Assembly (NCBI RefSeq): GCF_017355955.1
Contig: NZ_JAFFID010000005.1
Coordinates: 310,001 to 374,000 of the forward strand
Direction: 5' to 3'
Length of the DNA stretch: 64,000 bases
Origin: Sabulibacter ruber
GTDB lineage: Bacteria > Bacteroidota > Bacteroidia > Cytophagales > Hymenobacteraceae
In this document: piece by piece, positions 1 through 7,290 of the stretch
Layout: each line of letters starts with the position of its first letter
Numbering within the stretch: the stretch's first letter is position 1
Program-made: the position numbers and the translations under genes
The notes under the pieces: generated by a model
The model's database searches: none
What the model was told of the DNA's origin: nothing
The model's input: the letters and a program-made list of their open reading frames with translations, nothing else

Positions 1-2
1 AA

Positions 3-863
3 GGCCTGGTGGAAAGCCACGGCTTGCAGATCACCGAGCTTTCTACCCACCTGCAAGGGCAATTGGTGGCCGTGAACCCGGCCTATGACCAATTGTTTGA
101 CGGCTTCGCGCCCGAGGCGTACCGCAACAACCCCAAAGCCCGCACCGAGTGGGCCGTGCAACAACTCACGTATGCCGCGCAGGCATCCCGAAACCTGGGC
201 TTAAACGCCAGTGCTTCGTTCAGCGGGGCTTTGCTGTGGCACACCGTATATCCCTGGCCGCAACGCCCTGCCGGTCTGGTAGAGGCGGGTTTCACTGAAC
301 TGGCCAAACGCTGGACACCTATCCTGGATATCTATGACGAGCATGGCGTGGACCTTTGCTATGAGATTCACCCCGGCGAAGACCTGCACGACGGTATTTC
401 CTATGAGATGTTCCTGGAGAAGGTGAACAACCACCCGCGCGCGTGTCTGCTGTATGATCCATCGCACTTTGTGTTGCAGTGCCTGGATTACCTGGCCTAC
501 ATTGATCACTACCATGAGCGCATCAAGATGTTCCATGTGAAGGATGCCGAGTTCAACCCCACCGGCAAACAGGGCGTGTACGGGGGCTACCAGAGCTGGA
601 TCAACCGGGCAGGCCGTTTCCGTTCCCTGGGCGATGGACAGGTAGATTTCAAGGCTGTTTTCAGTAAACTGGCCGCTTACGATTTCAAAGGCTGGGCCGT
701 GATGGAGTGGGAGTGCGCCATCAAACACCCCGAAGACGGAGCCCGCGAAGGTGCTATCTTCATCAAGGACCACATCATCCGGGTTACCGAGAAAGCCTTT
801 GATGATTTCGCCGCCTCTGGAATTGATGAGGCTTTAAACAAGCAGATTCTGGGCTTGTCATAG
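3..863 (+). CDS. Sugar phosphate isomerase/epimerase-like TIM-barrel protein (5' truncated)
   Basis: The reading frame is open to the left edge, so the N-terminus lies outside the window; a GTG at position 9 is in frame but is unlikely to be the true start. The visible 284 residues look like the xylose isomerase-like TIM-barrel family (AP endonuclease 2 type). Metal-site motifs are present: CYEIHPGED near residue 118, LLYDPSHF near residue 147, HVKDAEF near residue 176, and a C-terminal WAVMEWECA strand. These barrels isomerise or epimerise sugars or sugar acids using a divalent metal; the substrate here is unknown. The gene opens a plus-strand sugar-catabolic cluster, which supports a role in monosaccharide processing. 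The family call is fairly secure, the reaction is not. Confidence 0.8.
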   Translation, partial: GLVESHGLQITELSTHLQGQLVAVNPAYDQLFDGFAPEAYRNNPKARTEWAVQQLTYAAQASRNLGLNASASFSGALLWHTVYPWPQRPAGLVEAGFTELAKRWTPILDIYDEHGVDLCYEIHPGEDLHDGISYEMFLEKVNNHPRACLLYDPSHFVLQCLDYLAYIDHYHERIKMFHVKDAEFNPTGKQGVYGGYQSWINRAGRFRSLGDGQVDFKAVFSKLAAYDFKGWAVMEWECAIKHPEDGAREGAIFIKDHIIRVTEKAFDDFAASGIDEALNKQILGLS

Positions 864-1060
864 CCCAACGTGCATCGCGGCCACCGCGGAAATTGCACCA
901 CCTAAATTGGCTTTTTACCTGAATCTGAGATCAGGTTCAGATAGTGTTTGCTTAAAAGATGATGGAGTTGCTTTCTGGAACTGCCGGTGCAGGACCAGAA
1001 AGCAATTTCCTGTTGCCTGTCTATTCTTCACGCGTCTAACCATCCAACAAACAAAGCCTT

Positions 1061-2350
1061 ATGCAAAACATCCAACGTTCAAAGCTCTTTTGGGCAAGCT
1101 GTTTAGCCCTTTTGGTGACTTCATTGTCTTTCGGGATCAGGGCCGGTATCCTGAGTCAGTTAGGGGTTGATTTTCAATTGAATGCCTCTCAGTTGAGTAC
1201 CATCACCGCCACAGCATTCTGGGGTTTTCCCCTGGCCATTGTGGTAGGAGGCTTTGTAGTGGATGCCATTGGCATGAAGCGCCTGTTGGTAGCTGCGTTT
1301 GTCCTGCACCTGCTGGGTATTCTGCTCACGATCTTTGCCCAGGGGTATTGGACGTTGTTTCTCTCTACTCTATGCGTGGGCCTGGCAAACGGAACGGTAG
1401 AAGCTGCCTGTAACCCTTTAGTGGCCACCCTGTACCCAGACAACAAAACCACCCGCCTTAACTACTTTCACCTGTGGTTCCCCGGTGGGGCAGTGATTGG
1501 AACCCTGCTGGTGTTTCTCTTCACCAGCCTGGGCATTAGTTGGCAATTGCAGGTAGCTGTGATGCTCATTCCCACTTTGATTTACGGCTTCCTGTTCTTC
1601 AAGCTTGATTTCCCGGTGACCGAACGCGTGGCCTCAGGGTACACCACCGCTGATATGTACAAGGCCGTATTATCACCCTTGTTCATCTTCATGTTCATCT
1701 GCATGTTTGGAACAGCCATTACCGAGCTGTTTACCGGCCAATGGATTGATGTGCTCCTGAAAAACGTCACCGACAACGCACTTCTGATCCTGACGCTTAC
1801 CGCTGGGGTACAGGTATTGGGCCGTGGTTTAGCGGAGCCAGTGGTGCACCGGTTGAGTCCGTCTGGGGTGCTGTGCATTTCGGCCGTTCTATCGGCGCTG
1901 GGGCTGTATTTGTTGAGTACCTTAACGGGTAGTTCTATTTTCCTGGCCGCCATCATCTTTGGTTTAGGGGTGACCTATTTCTGGCCTACCATGATCGGGT
2001 TCGTGGCCGAGAATATCCCTAAGTCCGGGGCCTTGGGGCTGAACCTGATGGGCGGAGCCGGGATGTTCGCCGTTTCTGTCTACACCATGTTTATGGGTAC
2101 CTTCTATGATAACATCCTGATCAGCCGTTTGCCCCAGGGCGCAAGCCTGGAGGAGTACATGAAAGCTGCCCCTGGCACCGAAATGGCCACTGCCCTGAAC
2201 GGTGCCAAGAACCTGGCCGGGCCCGAGGTGCTACAGGCCACCCTGGTCATTCCTATTTTCCTGGCCTTCGCCTTCGGCGGATTGTTTTTCTACATGCGGG
2301 GCCGGCGAAACAAAACTCCAAAGAATACCACCTACGCCACCGCCTCCTAA
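1061..2350 (+). CDS. MFS transporter, probably sugar/sugar acid uptake
   Basis: This 429-residue protein is hydrophobic throughout and has the length and spacing of a 12-helix major facilitator. A signature loop, DAIGMKRLL, follows the second helix, and a NGTVEAACNPLVATLYP stretch in the N-terminal half resembles the GLETAANPF segment of FHS-family (fucose/glucose/galactose) symporters. That resemblance, together with its place between a sugar isomerase-like gene and a dehydrogenase/hydrolase set, suggests proton-coupled uptake of a deoxy-sugar or sugar acid across the inner membrane. I do not assign fucP because overall similarity to FucP is not clear by eye. A dyad repeat follows the stop codon. 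Confidence 0.8.
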   Translation: MQNIQRSKLFWASCLALLVTSLSFGIRAGILSQLGVDFQLNASQLSTITATAFWGFPLAIVVGGFVVDAIGMKRLLVAAFVLHLLGILLTIFAQGYWTLFLSTLCVGLANGTVEAACNPLVATLYPDNKTTRLNYFHLWFPGGAVIGTLLVFLFTSLGISWQLQVAVMLIPTLIYGFLFFKLDFPVTERVASGYTTADMYKAVLSPLFIFMFICMFGTAITELFTGQWIDVLLKNVTDNALLILTLTAGVQVLGRGLAEPVVHRLSPSGVLCISAVLSALGLYLLSTLTGSSIFLAAIIFGLGVTYFWPTMIGFVAENIPKSGALGLNLMGGAGMFAVSVYTMFMGTFYDNILISRLPQGASLEEYMKAAPGTEMATALNGAKNLAGPEVLQATLVIPIFLAFAFGGLFFYMRGRRNKTPKNTTYATAS

Positions 2351-2400
2351 GGCGAGTGCAACTGGCAACTCTCTACAAATCAAACCAATGAATTTCCTGT

Positions 2401-2442
2401 CCTGATTTGGTGCTGTTTTAGAGAAAACGGCCCCAAATCAGG
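2401..2442. repeat. Dyad repeat copy between transporter and SDR genes
   Basis: A perfect 10-bp inverted repeat, CCTGATTTGG (2401-2410) and CCAAATCAGG (2433-2442), encloses a second dyad TGTTTT/AAAACG. It lies 50 bp after the transporter stop. It shares the AAATCAG core and the GTTTT/AAAAC elements of the family described in the findings. It could act as a terminator or RNA hairpin. Confidence 0.7.
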
Positions 2443-2496
2443 AATACTGTGAGGTTTCAGGAATACTGGAAACCTCTTTGTCAAGCTCAGATCCAC

Positions 2497-3261
2497 ATGT
2501 TCAAGTTAACCGGAAAAGTTGCCGTTGTGACGGGCGGCGGAAGCGGCATAGGAAAAGCCATCTCGCAGGTATTTGCCCGGCAGGGAGCCGAGGTGCATAT
2601 TCTGGAGCTTCAGCAGGAAAACGGCCAGGAAACAGCCTCGGAGATTGAAGCTGCCGGGGGCACTGCCCATGTCCATGCCTGTGATGTGAGCCAACAGGAG
2701 CAGGTCAAAACCGTATTCCAGACCATCGGGAAGGTGGACATTCTGGTGAACAACGCCGGCATCGCGCACATTGGCAACGTGGAAACCACCTCTGAGGAGG
2801 ACCTGGACCGCATTTACCGGGTGAACGTGAAAGGCGCGTACAACTGCCTGCAAGCCGCGGTGGAACAGATGAAAACCCAGGGCAGCGGGGTGATTCTGAA
2901 CATGGCCTCCATTGCGGCACACGTGGGCCTCTCAGATCGGTTTGCGTATTCCATGAGTAAGGGTGCGGTGTATGCCATGACCTTGTCGGTGGCCAAAGAT
3001 TACCTGCCGTTCAACATCCGGTGCAACAGCGTTTCGCCGGCGCGGGTGCATACGCCGTTTGTAGATGGGTTCATCTCCAAAAACTACCCCGGCCAGGAAC
3101 AGGAGATGTTCCAGAAACTCTCCAAAACCCAGCCCATCGGCCGGATGGCCAAACCCGAGGAAGTAGCTGCCTTAGCCCTGTACCTCTGCTCAGACGAGGC
3201 CAGTTTCATCACCGGCTGCGACTACCCCATAGACGGCGGTTTCATCAAACTGAACAGCTGA
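2497..3261 (+). CDS. SDR family oxidoreductase (sugar acid dehydrogenase-like)
   Basis: A classical short-chain dehydrogenase of 254 residues, started at ATG 2497 (MFKLTGKVAVVTGG) rather than the in-frame ATG at 2449, because the Rossmann strand normally begins within about 10 residues of the start. The cofactor motif TGGGSGIG is at residues 12-19, NNAG near residue 85, and the catalytic YSMSK motif near residue 151. The C-terminus ends in the usual GCDYPIDGGF. In non-phosphorylated L-fucose/L-rhamnose pathways an SDR oxidises the 2-keto-3-deoxy acid to the 2,4-diketo acid, and the next gene encodes the matching FAH-type hydrolase. That role is inference from context. Confidence 0.88.
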   Translation: MFKLTGKVAVVTGGGSGIGKAISQVFARQGAEVHILELQQENGQETASEIEAAGGTAHVHACDVSQQEQVKTVFQTIGKVDILVNNAGIAHIGNVETTSEEDLDRIYRVNVKGAYNCLQAAVEQMKTQGSGVILNMASIAAHVGLSDRFAYSMSKGAVYAMTLSVAKDYLPFNIRCNSVSPARVHTPFVDGFISKNYPGQEQEMFQKLSKTQPIGRMAKPEEVAALALYLCSDEASFITGCDYPIDGGFIKLNS

Positions 3262-3264
3262 CTT

Positions 3265-3300
3265 GTTTTACGGCCGTTTTCCGGAAATCAGTACCAAAAC
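3265..3300. repeat. Dyad repeat copy directly after SDR stop codon
   Basis: The copy begins four bases after the SDR stop. Outer arms are GTTTT and AAAAC, and the centre is TTTTCCGGAAAT followed by CAG. It is one of the clearer members of the dispersed family and may end or stabilise the upstream transcript. Confidence 0.7.
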
Positions 3301-3491
3301 AGACATCATCTACTTAAACAAAATACATCCCTCTTGTCATCCTGAAAGGTTCTTGTGCCAGACTAGAATAGCCATGATGAACTGCTACTGCCGCTTGTTG
3401 CCAGGAATATTTCAGGAGGATAAAGTAAAAAATAATAGAAGTCGGGTTCTCAGAACCTACCCATATTCCAGTTTCATCTTACCCCTAGTAC

Positions 3492-4349
3492 ATGAAATTA
3501 TTCAGATTTGGCGAACCCGGGCAGGAAAAACCGGGCGTGATCCTAAACGATGTTCTATATGACGTTTCTGCCTTCGGCGAAGATTACAACGAGGGTTTCT
3601 TCCAGCACGATGGCCTGAACCGGCTGCAAACGTATGTGCGGGAAAACGAAGGAAACCTGCCGCAGGTACCGGAAGGCGTTCGCCTGGGATCGGCTATTGC
3701 GCGGCCTTCCAAGATCGTCTGCATCGGGCTGAACTACGCCGACCACGCCCGCGAAACGAACGCCAACATCCCCAGGGAACCCATCATCTTCTTCAAAGCC
3801 ACTACCGCCCTCTGCGGCCCTAATGACGACGTAATCATTCCCCGGGATGCCGAGAAGCTGGACTGGGAAGTGGAACTGGGCGTGGTGATCGGGAAGAAAG
3901 CCAGCTATGTCTCCGAGGCCGAGGCGCTACACTACGTGGCCGGTTACGTGCTGCACAACGACTACAGCGAGCGCGGTTTCCAGCTGGAGCGCGGCGGCCA
4001 GTGGGTGAAAGGCAAGAGCAATGATACCTTCGCGCCGGTGGGTCCATTTTTAGCCACGGCGGATGAGTTAAGTGACATCAATAACCTGCGGCTGTGGCTC
4101 ACGGTGAACGGGGAAACCATGCAGGACGGCTCCACCGCTAACCTCATCTTCAACGTGCCGTTTCTGGTGTCATACCTGAGCCAGTTCATGACATTGCTGC
4201 CCGGCGACCTCATCTCCACTGGTACCCCGGCGGGTGTGGGTTTGGGCATGAACCCGCCCGTGTACCTGAAGCCCGGCGACGTGGTGGAACTGGGTATTGA
4301 GGGTTTGGGCACCTCGCGGCAGACCGTCAGAGCCTATGCCCAGGATTGA
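3492..4349 (+). CDS. Fumarylacetoacetate hydrolase family protein (2,4-diketo-3-deoxy acid hydrolase-like)
   Basis: A 285-residue FAH-fold protein. The metal-binding and active-site strands are visible: CIGLNYADHARE near residue 77, DWEVELGVVIG near residue 122, NDYSERGFQ near residue 156 and the signature STGTPAGVGLG near residue 239. The family cleaves C-C bonds of beta-diketo acids with Mg2+ or Mn2+. In the L-fucose and L-rhamnose oxidative routes the homologous enzyme splits 2,4-diketo-3-deoxy-fuconate/rhamnonate into pyruvate and lactate. The neighbouring SDR and lactonase support such a role here. Its 3' end overlaps the next gene by 14 bp, indicating translational coupling. Confidence 0.88.
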   Translation: MKLFRFGEPGQEKPGVILNDVLYDVSAFGEDYNEGFFQHDGLNRLQTYVRENEGNLPQVPEGVRLGSAIARPSKIVCIGLNYADHARETNANIPREPIIFFKATTALCGPNDDVIIPRDAEKLDWEVELGVVIGKKASYVSEAEALHYVAGYVLHNDYSERGFQLERGGQWVKGKSNDTFAPVGPFLATADELSDINNLRLWLTVNGETMQDGSTANLIFNVPFLVSYLSQFMTLLPGDLISTGTPAGVGLGMNPPVYLKPGDVVELGIEGLGTSRQTVRAYAQD

Positions 4350-5163
4350 CGCCCACCAGCATTTCTGGCAGTACGATCCCGTGCGGGACACCTGGTTCAC
4401 CGAGGAAATGTCGGTGATTCGGCGTGATTTCCTGCCGCAGCATTTGCAGCCCATTCTGGAGAAGAACGGCTTTGACGGGTGCGTGCTGGTGCAGGCCAAC
4501 GAGGACAATGACTTTCTGCTGGAGATCGCCGGGAAGCATGATTTTGTGAAAGGCGTAGTGGGCTGGGTAGAGTTTCAGGACGAAAAGGTTGCCGAACAAT
4601 TGGCTTACCTGAAGCAGTACAAGAAACTGAAAGGATTCCGCTATATCCTGCAGAGCGCCCAAGACAGAGCGTTGATGCTGCAACCGGCGTTCAAGCGGGG
4701 CATCGGTGCTTTGCGGGAGTACGGCTACACCTATGACATCCTCATCTACCCGGATCAGTTGAGTCATACGCTGGAGTTCGTGTCCGCTTTCCCGGACCAG
4801 CCCTTTGTGATAGATCACCTGGCCAAACCCAATATCAAGGAGGGAAAGGTAGACGAATGGGCGAGGCAGATGAAAGCCTTCCAGAGCCACGAAAACGTCT
4901 ATTGTAAGATTTCCGGCATGGTCACCGAGGCCGATTGGCGAAACTGGAAAAAAAGCGATTTTAAACCTTACCTGGATGCCGTGGTGGAGACCTTCGGCCC
5001 GAAACGGATCCTATACGGTTCTGACTGGCCCGTCTGTCTGGTGGCCGGGGCGTACGAAGAGGTGCTGGGCATTGTGGAAGAGTATTTCACTACGTTCAGC
5101 CGAGACGAGCAAGCCTTGTTCTTCGGGGGGAACGCCACGCGTTTCTACGGGTTAAACGCCTGA
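4336..5163 (+). CDS. Amidohydrolase family protein, L-fuconolactonase/L-rhamnonolactonase-like
   Basis: I start this 275-residue protein at ATG 4336 (MPRIDAHQHFW), because the family begins almost at the DxHxHxW motif; the in-frame ATG 4297 would add an unsupported 13 residues. Features of the amidohydrolase-2 (PF04909) barrel are IDAHQHFW at the N-terminus, VIDHLAKPN near residue 157, CKISGM near residue 190, and YGSDWPVC near residue 229, which carries the C-terminal Asp. Proteins of this kind open 1,4- or 1,5-lactones of deoxy-aldonic acids. The start lies inside the end of the FAH-type gene, so the two are co-translated. Confidence 0.87.
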   Translation: MPRIDAHQHFWQYDPVRDTWFTEEMSVIRRDFLPQHLQPILEKNGFDGCVLVQANEDNDFLLEIAGKHDFVKGVVGWVEFQDEKVAEQLAYLKQYKKLKGFRYILQSAQDRALMLQPAFKRGIGALREYGYTYDILIYPDQLSHTLEFVSAFPDQPFVIDHLAKPNIKEGKVDEWARQMKAFQSHENVYCKISGMVTEADWRNWKKSDFKPYLDAVVETFGPKRILYGSDWPVCLVAGAYEEVLGIVEEYFTTFSRDEQALFFGGNATRFYGLNA

Positions 5164-5196
5164 CCAACTCTGAAGCGGGCCAAAAACAAGAAAACT

Positions 5197-5976
5197 ATGG
5201 ATCTAAGTTTAAGGGATAAAGTCATCCTCGTTTCAGGCGGAGCCAAAGGCATCGGCAAGGGCATCGTGAAAGTGCTGGCGCAGGAGAATGCCGTTCCGGT
5301 GATTATTGGAAGGAGCGAGGAAGATAACCTGGAAGTGGTTCGGGAAATAGAACAGGAAGGTGGGAAGGCGTTTCAGGTAGTGGCCGAGCTGAGCAAACCC
5401 GAGGAATGCGAGGCGGCGGTGAAAACCGTTATTCGGCAGTTTGGGCGGATTGATGGGTTGGTGAACAATGCCGGCCTCAACGATGGCGTGGGCCTGGAGA
5501 AAGGCAGTTACCAGGACTTCATGGCTTCTTTGCACCGCAACCTGGTCCACTATTACCTGCTGGCGCACCACGCCCTGCCCGAGCTCATCAAAGCCAAAGG
5601 AGCCATTGTGAACATCTCCTCCAAGGTGGCCGAGACGGGGCAGGGCAACAACTCGGCGTACGCGGCGTCTAACGGCGGGCGCAACGCGCTCACCCGCGAA
5701 TGGGCGGTGGAACTGCTCCCGTACGGCATCCGGGTGAACGCCATCTCCGTGGCCGAGTGCTGGACCCCGCAGTACGAGAACTGGATCCAGACCTTGCCTA
5801 ATTCGGAGGAAAAGCTGAAGGAAATCACCTCCCGCATTCCCCTTGGGCAGCGCATGACCACGCCCGAGGAGATCGCTAACATGGCGGTGTTTCTTTTGTC
5901 AGAGAGATCCAGCCACACCACCGGGCAGATCATCTACGTAGACGGCGGCTATGTGCATCTGGACCGGGCTCTATAA
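5197..5976 (+). CDS. SDR family oxidoreductase, aldose dehydrogenase-like, with Asn in place of the catalytic Lys
   Basis: A 259-residue short-chain dehydrogenase with SGGAKGIG at residues 13-20, NNAG near residue 90, NISSK near residue 142 and a C-terminal GQIIYVDGGY. The active-site segment reads SAYAASNGGR: Tyr is present but the Lys of the YxxxK motif is Asn (codon AAC at 5671-5673). Placed after the lactonase, it is a candidate L-fucose or related aldose dehydrogenase producing the lactone that enzyme opens. Either the subfamily uses another residue for the Lys role or the protein is not a standard dehydrogenase. The gap to the lactonase is 33 bp, so co-transcription is likely. Confidence 0.86.
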   Translation: MDLSLRDKVILVSGGAKGIGKGIVKVLAQENAVPVIIGRSEEDNLEVVREIEQEGGKAFQVVAELSKPEECEAAVKTVIRQFGRIDGLVNNAGLNDGVGLEKGSYQDFMASLHRNLVHYYLLAHHALPELIKAKGAIVNISSKVAETGQGNNSAYAASNGGRNALTREWAVELLPYGIRVNAISVAECWTPQYENWIQTLPNSEEKLKEITSRIPLGQRMTTPEEIANMAVFLLSERSSHTTGQIIYVDGGYVHLDRAL

Positions 5977-6028
5977 CCAGGAACCCAGGGTTCAATCAGG
6001 CGGTATTTTCTGGAGAAGATTCTGGGGC

Positions 6029-6062
6029 GTTTTACCTGCCTTTTCCTGAAATTACCGCTAAA
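6029..6062. repeat. Degenerate dyad repeat copy
   Basis: GTTTTACCTGCC, then TTTTCCTGAAAT, then TACCGCTAAA. It keeps the family order (GTTTT, TTTTCCTGAAAT core, AAA end) but the arms pair poorly. It fills most of the gap between the SDR and the next gene. Confidence 0.5.
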
Positions 6063-6096
6063 TCATTTATCCGTAAGGTGCCAACTTCTTCAAGCT

Positions 6097-7185
6097 ATGA
6101 AAATGTATCTCCTCCTTTTTCTTTTGAGTCTTTTGTCTATGATCCAGGCATCGGCTCAGTCCCCGGTGCGGGTGGCGGTAGCGGGTTTAAGCCACGGGCA
6201 CGTAGACTGGGTTTTTAACCGCCCGGGCAAGCAGGATATTGTGGTGGTTGGTATTTATGAACCTAACCCGGTTTTAGTGGAGCGGTACACCAAACGCTAC
6301 AAGCTGGACCCAAAGCTGTTTTATAATGACCTTGCCAGGATGCTGGATAAGGTGAAACCGCAGGCAGTGACGGCGTTTGGCGCCACGAGCGAGCACATCA
6401 CCGTGGTGCGGGCGTGCGCCCCCCGGAAAATCCACGTCATGGTAGAGAAACCGCTCGCCACCACGCTGGCAGATGCAAAGGAAATCCAGGCCCTGGCCCA
6501 GAAGCACGCTATACAGGTGCTCACCAACTTTGAGACCTCCTGGTACGCCAGTAACCAGCACGTGGCCGGTTTGTATGCCGATGGAAAGCTGGGCGAAATC
6601 CGAAAAGTGATGGTAAACGACGGCCACCAGGGACCCAAGGAAATTGGGGTGAGCCCGGAGTTCCTGGAAATCCTGACAGATCCGGTGAAGAACGGGGCGG
6701 GCGCTTTGATGGATTTCGGCTGCTACGGCGCTAACCTGATGACCTGGCTCATGAAAGGCGAACGGCCGCTCTCGGTAACGGCGGTCATCCGGCAGAACAA
6801 GCCTGAAACCTACAAAAACGTTGACGACGAAACCTCTATCATTCTGCAGTACCCAAAGGCCCAGTGCATCATCCAGGGCTCCTGGAATTGGACGTTCCCG
6901 CGCAAAGACATGGAGGTGTTCGGCACCAAAGGCTACGCCGTAGCGGTAGAAGCCACCACCGTGCGTCAGCGCCTGAAGGATACCTCACCGGAAGAATTCT
7001 TAAAACTGGACCCTCGGCCGGAGCCTTTTCCGGATCCTTTCTCCGTATTGGCCTCGGTGGTAAGCGGTAAACTGACCCTGGACCAAAATGATTTGTACGG
7101 CCTGCCCCTCAACGTAACGGTGGTGGAAATTCTGGAGGCTGCCAAAGAATCGGCGAAGACCAATAAGACCGTTTTCCTGAAATAA
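6097..7185 (+). CDS. Secreted Gfo/Idh/MocA family oxidoreductase
   Basis: A 362-residue protein. Residues 1-21 form a signal peptide (hydrophobic LLLFLLSLLSM, then ASAQ cleavage region), so it is predicted to be exported. The mature part starts with a Rossmann strand, VRVAVAGLSHGH, and contains the family motif VEKPLATT near residue 110. A second alpha/beta domain follows (DFGCYGANLMTWL near residue 207), with a conserved sheet near QCIIQGSWNWTF. Gfo/Idh/MocA enzymes are NAD(P)-dependent sugar dehydrogenases; exported members with tightly bound cofactor exist in Bacteroidetes, often as glycoside-modifying enzymes. As the last gene of the cluster it may act on the sugar before uptake; the substrate is unknown. 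Confidence 0.85.
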   Translation: MKMYLLLFLLSLLSMIQASAQSPVRVAVAGLSHGHVDWVFNRPGKQDIVVVGIYEPNPVLVERYTKRYKLDPKLFYNDLARMLDKVKPQAVTAFGATSEHITVVRACAPRKIHVMVEKPLATTLADAKEIQALAQKHAIQVLTNFETSWYASNQHVAGLYADGKLGEIRKVMVNDGHQGPKEIGVSPEFLEILTDPVKNGAGALMDFGCYGANLMTWLMKGERPLSVTAVIRQNKPETYKNVDDETSIILQYPKAQCIIQGSWNWTFPRKDMEVFGTKGYAVAVEATTVRQRLKDTSPEEFLKLDPRPEPFPDPFSVLASVVSGKLTLDQNDLYGLPLNVTVVEILEAAKESAKTNKTVFLK

Positions 7186-7227
7186 GGCTTAAAAATTACC
7201 TGTCCCTGTATTCCTGTGGGCGTAAAT

Positions 7228-7276
7228 CCAAAGCAAATGCCCAAGACCCGGAAGTGGTCTTGGGCATTTGCTTTGG
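7228..7276. terminator. Bidirectional terminator hairpin
   Basis: A perfect 21-bp stem (7228-7248 with 7256-7276) and a 7-nt loop lie between the convergent genes ending at 7185 and 7291. The position and stability suit termination of transcripts from both sides, although no long T-run follows. Confidence 0.8.
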
Positions 7277-7290
7277 GTTGGTAAACCGGG

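Noticed and set aside
201..773. 190-aa minus-strand open frame
   Set aside because: Antisense to the TIM-barrel gene with clear metal-site motifs.
1061..2350. Naming the MFS transporter fucP
   Set aside because: Only a short segment resembles FHS symporters; the substrate cannot be assigned by eye.
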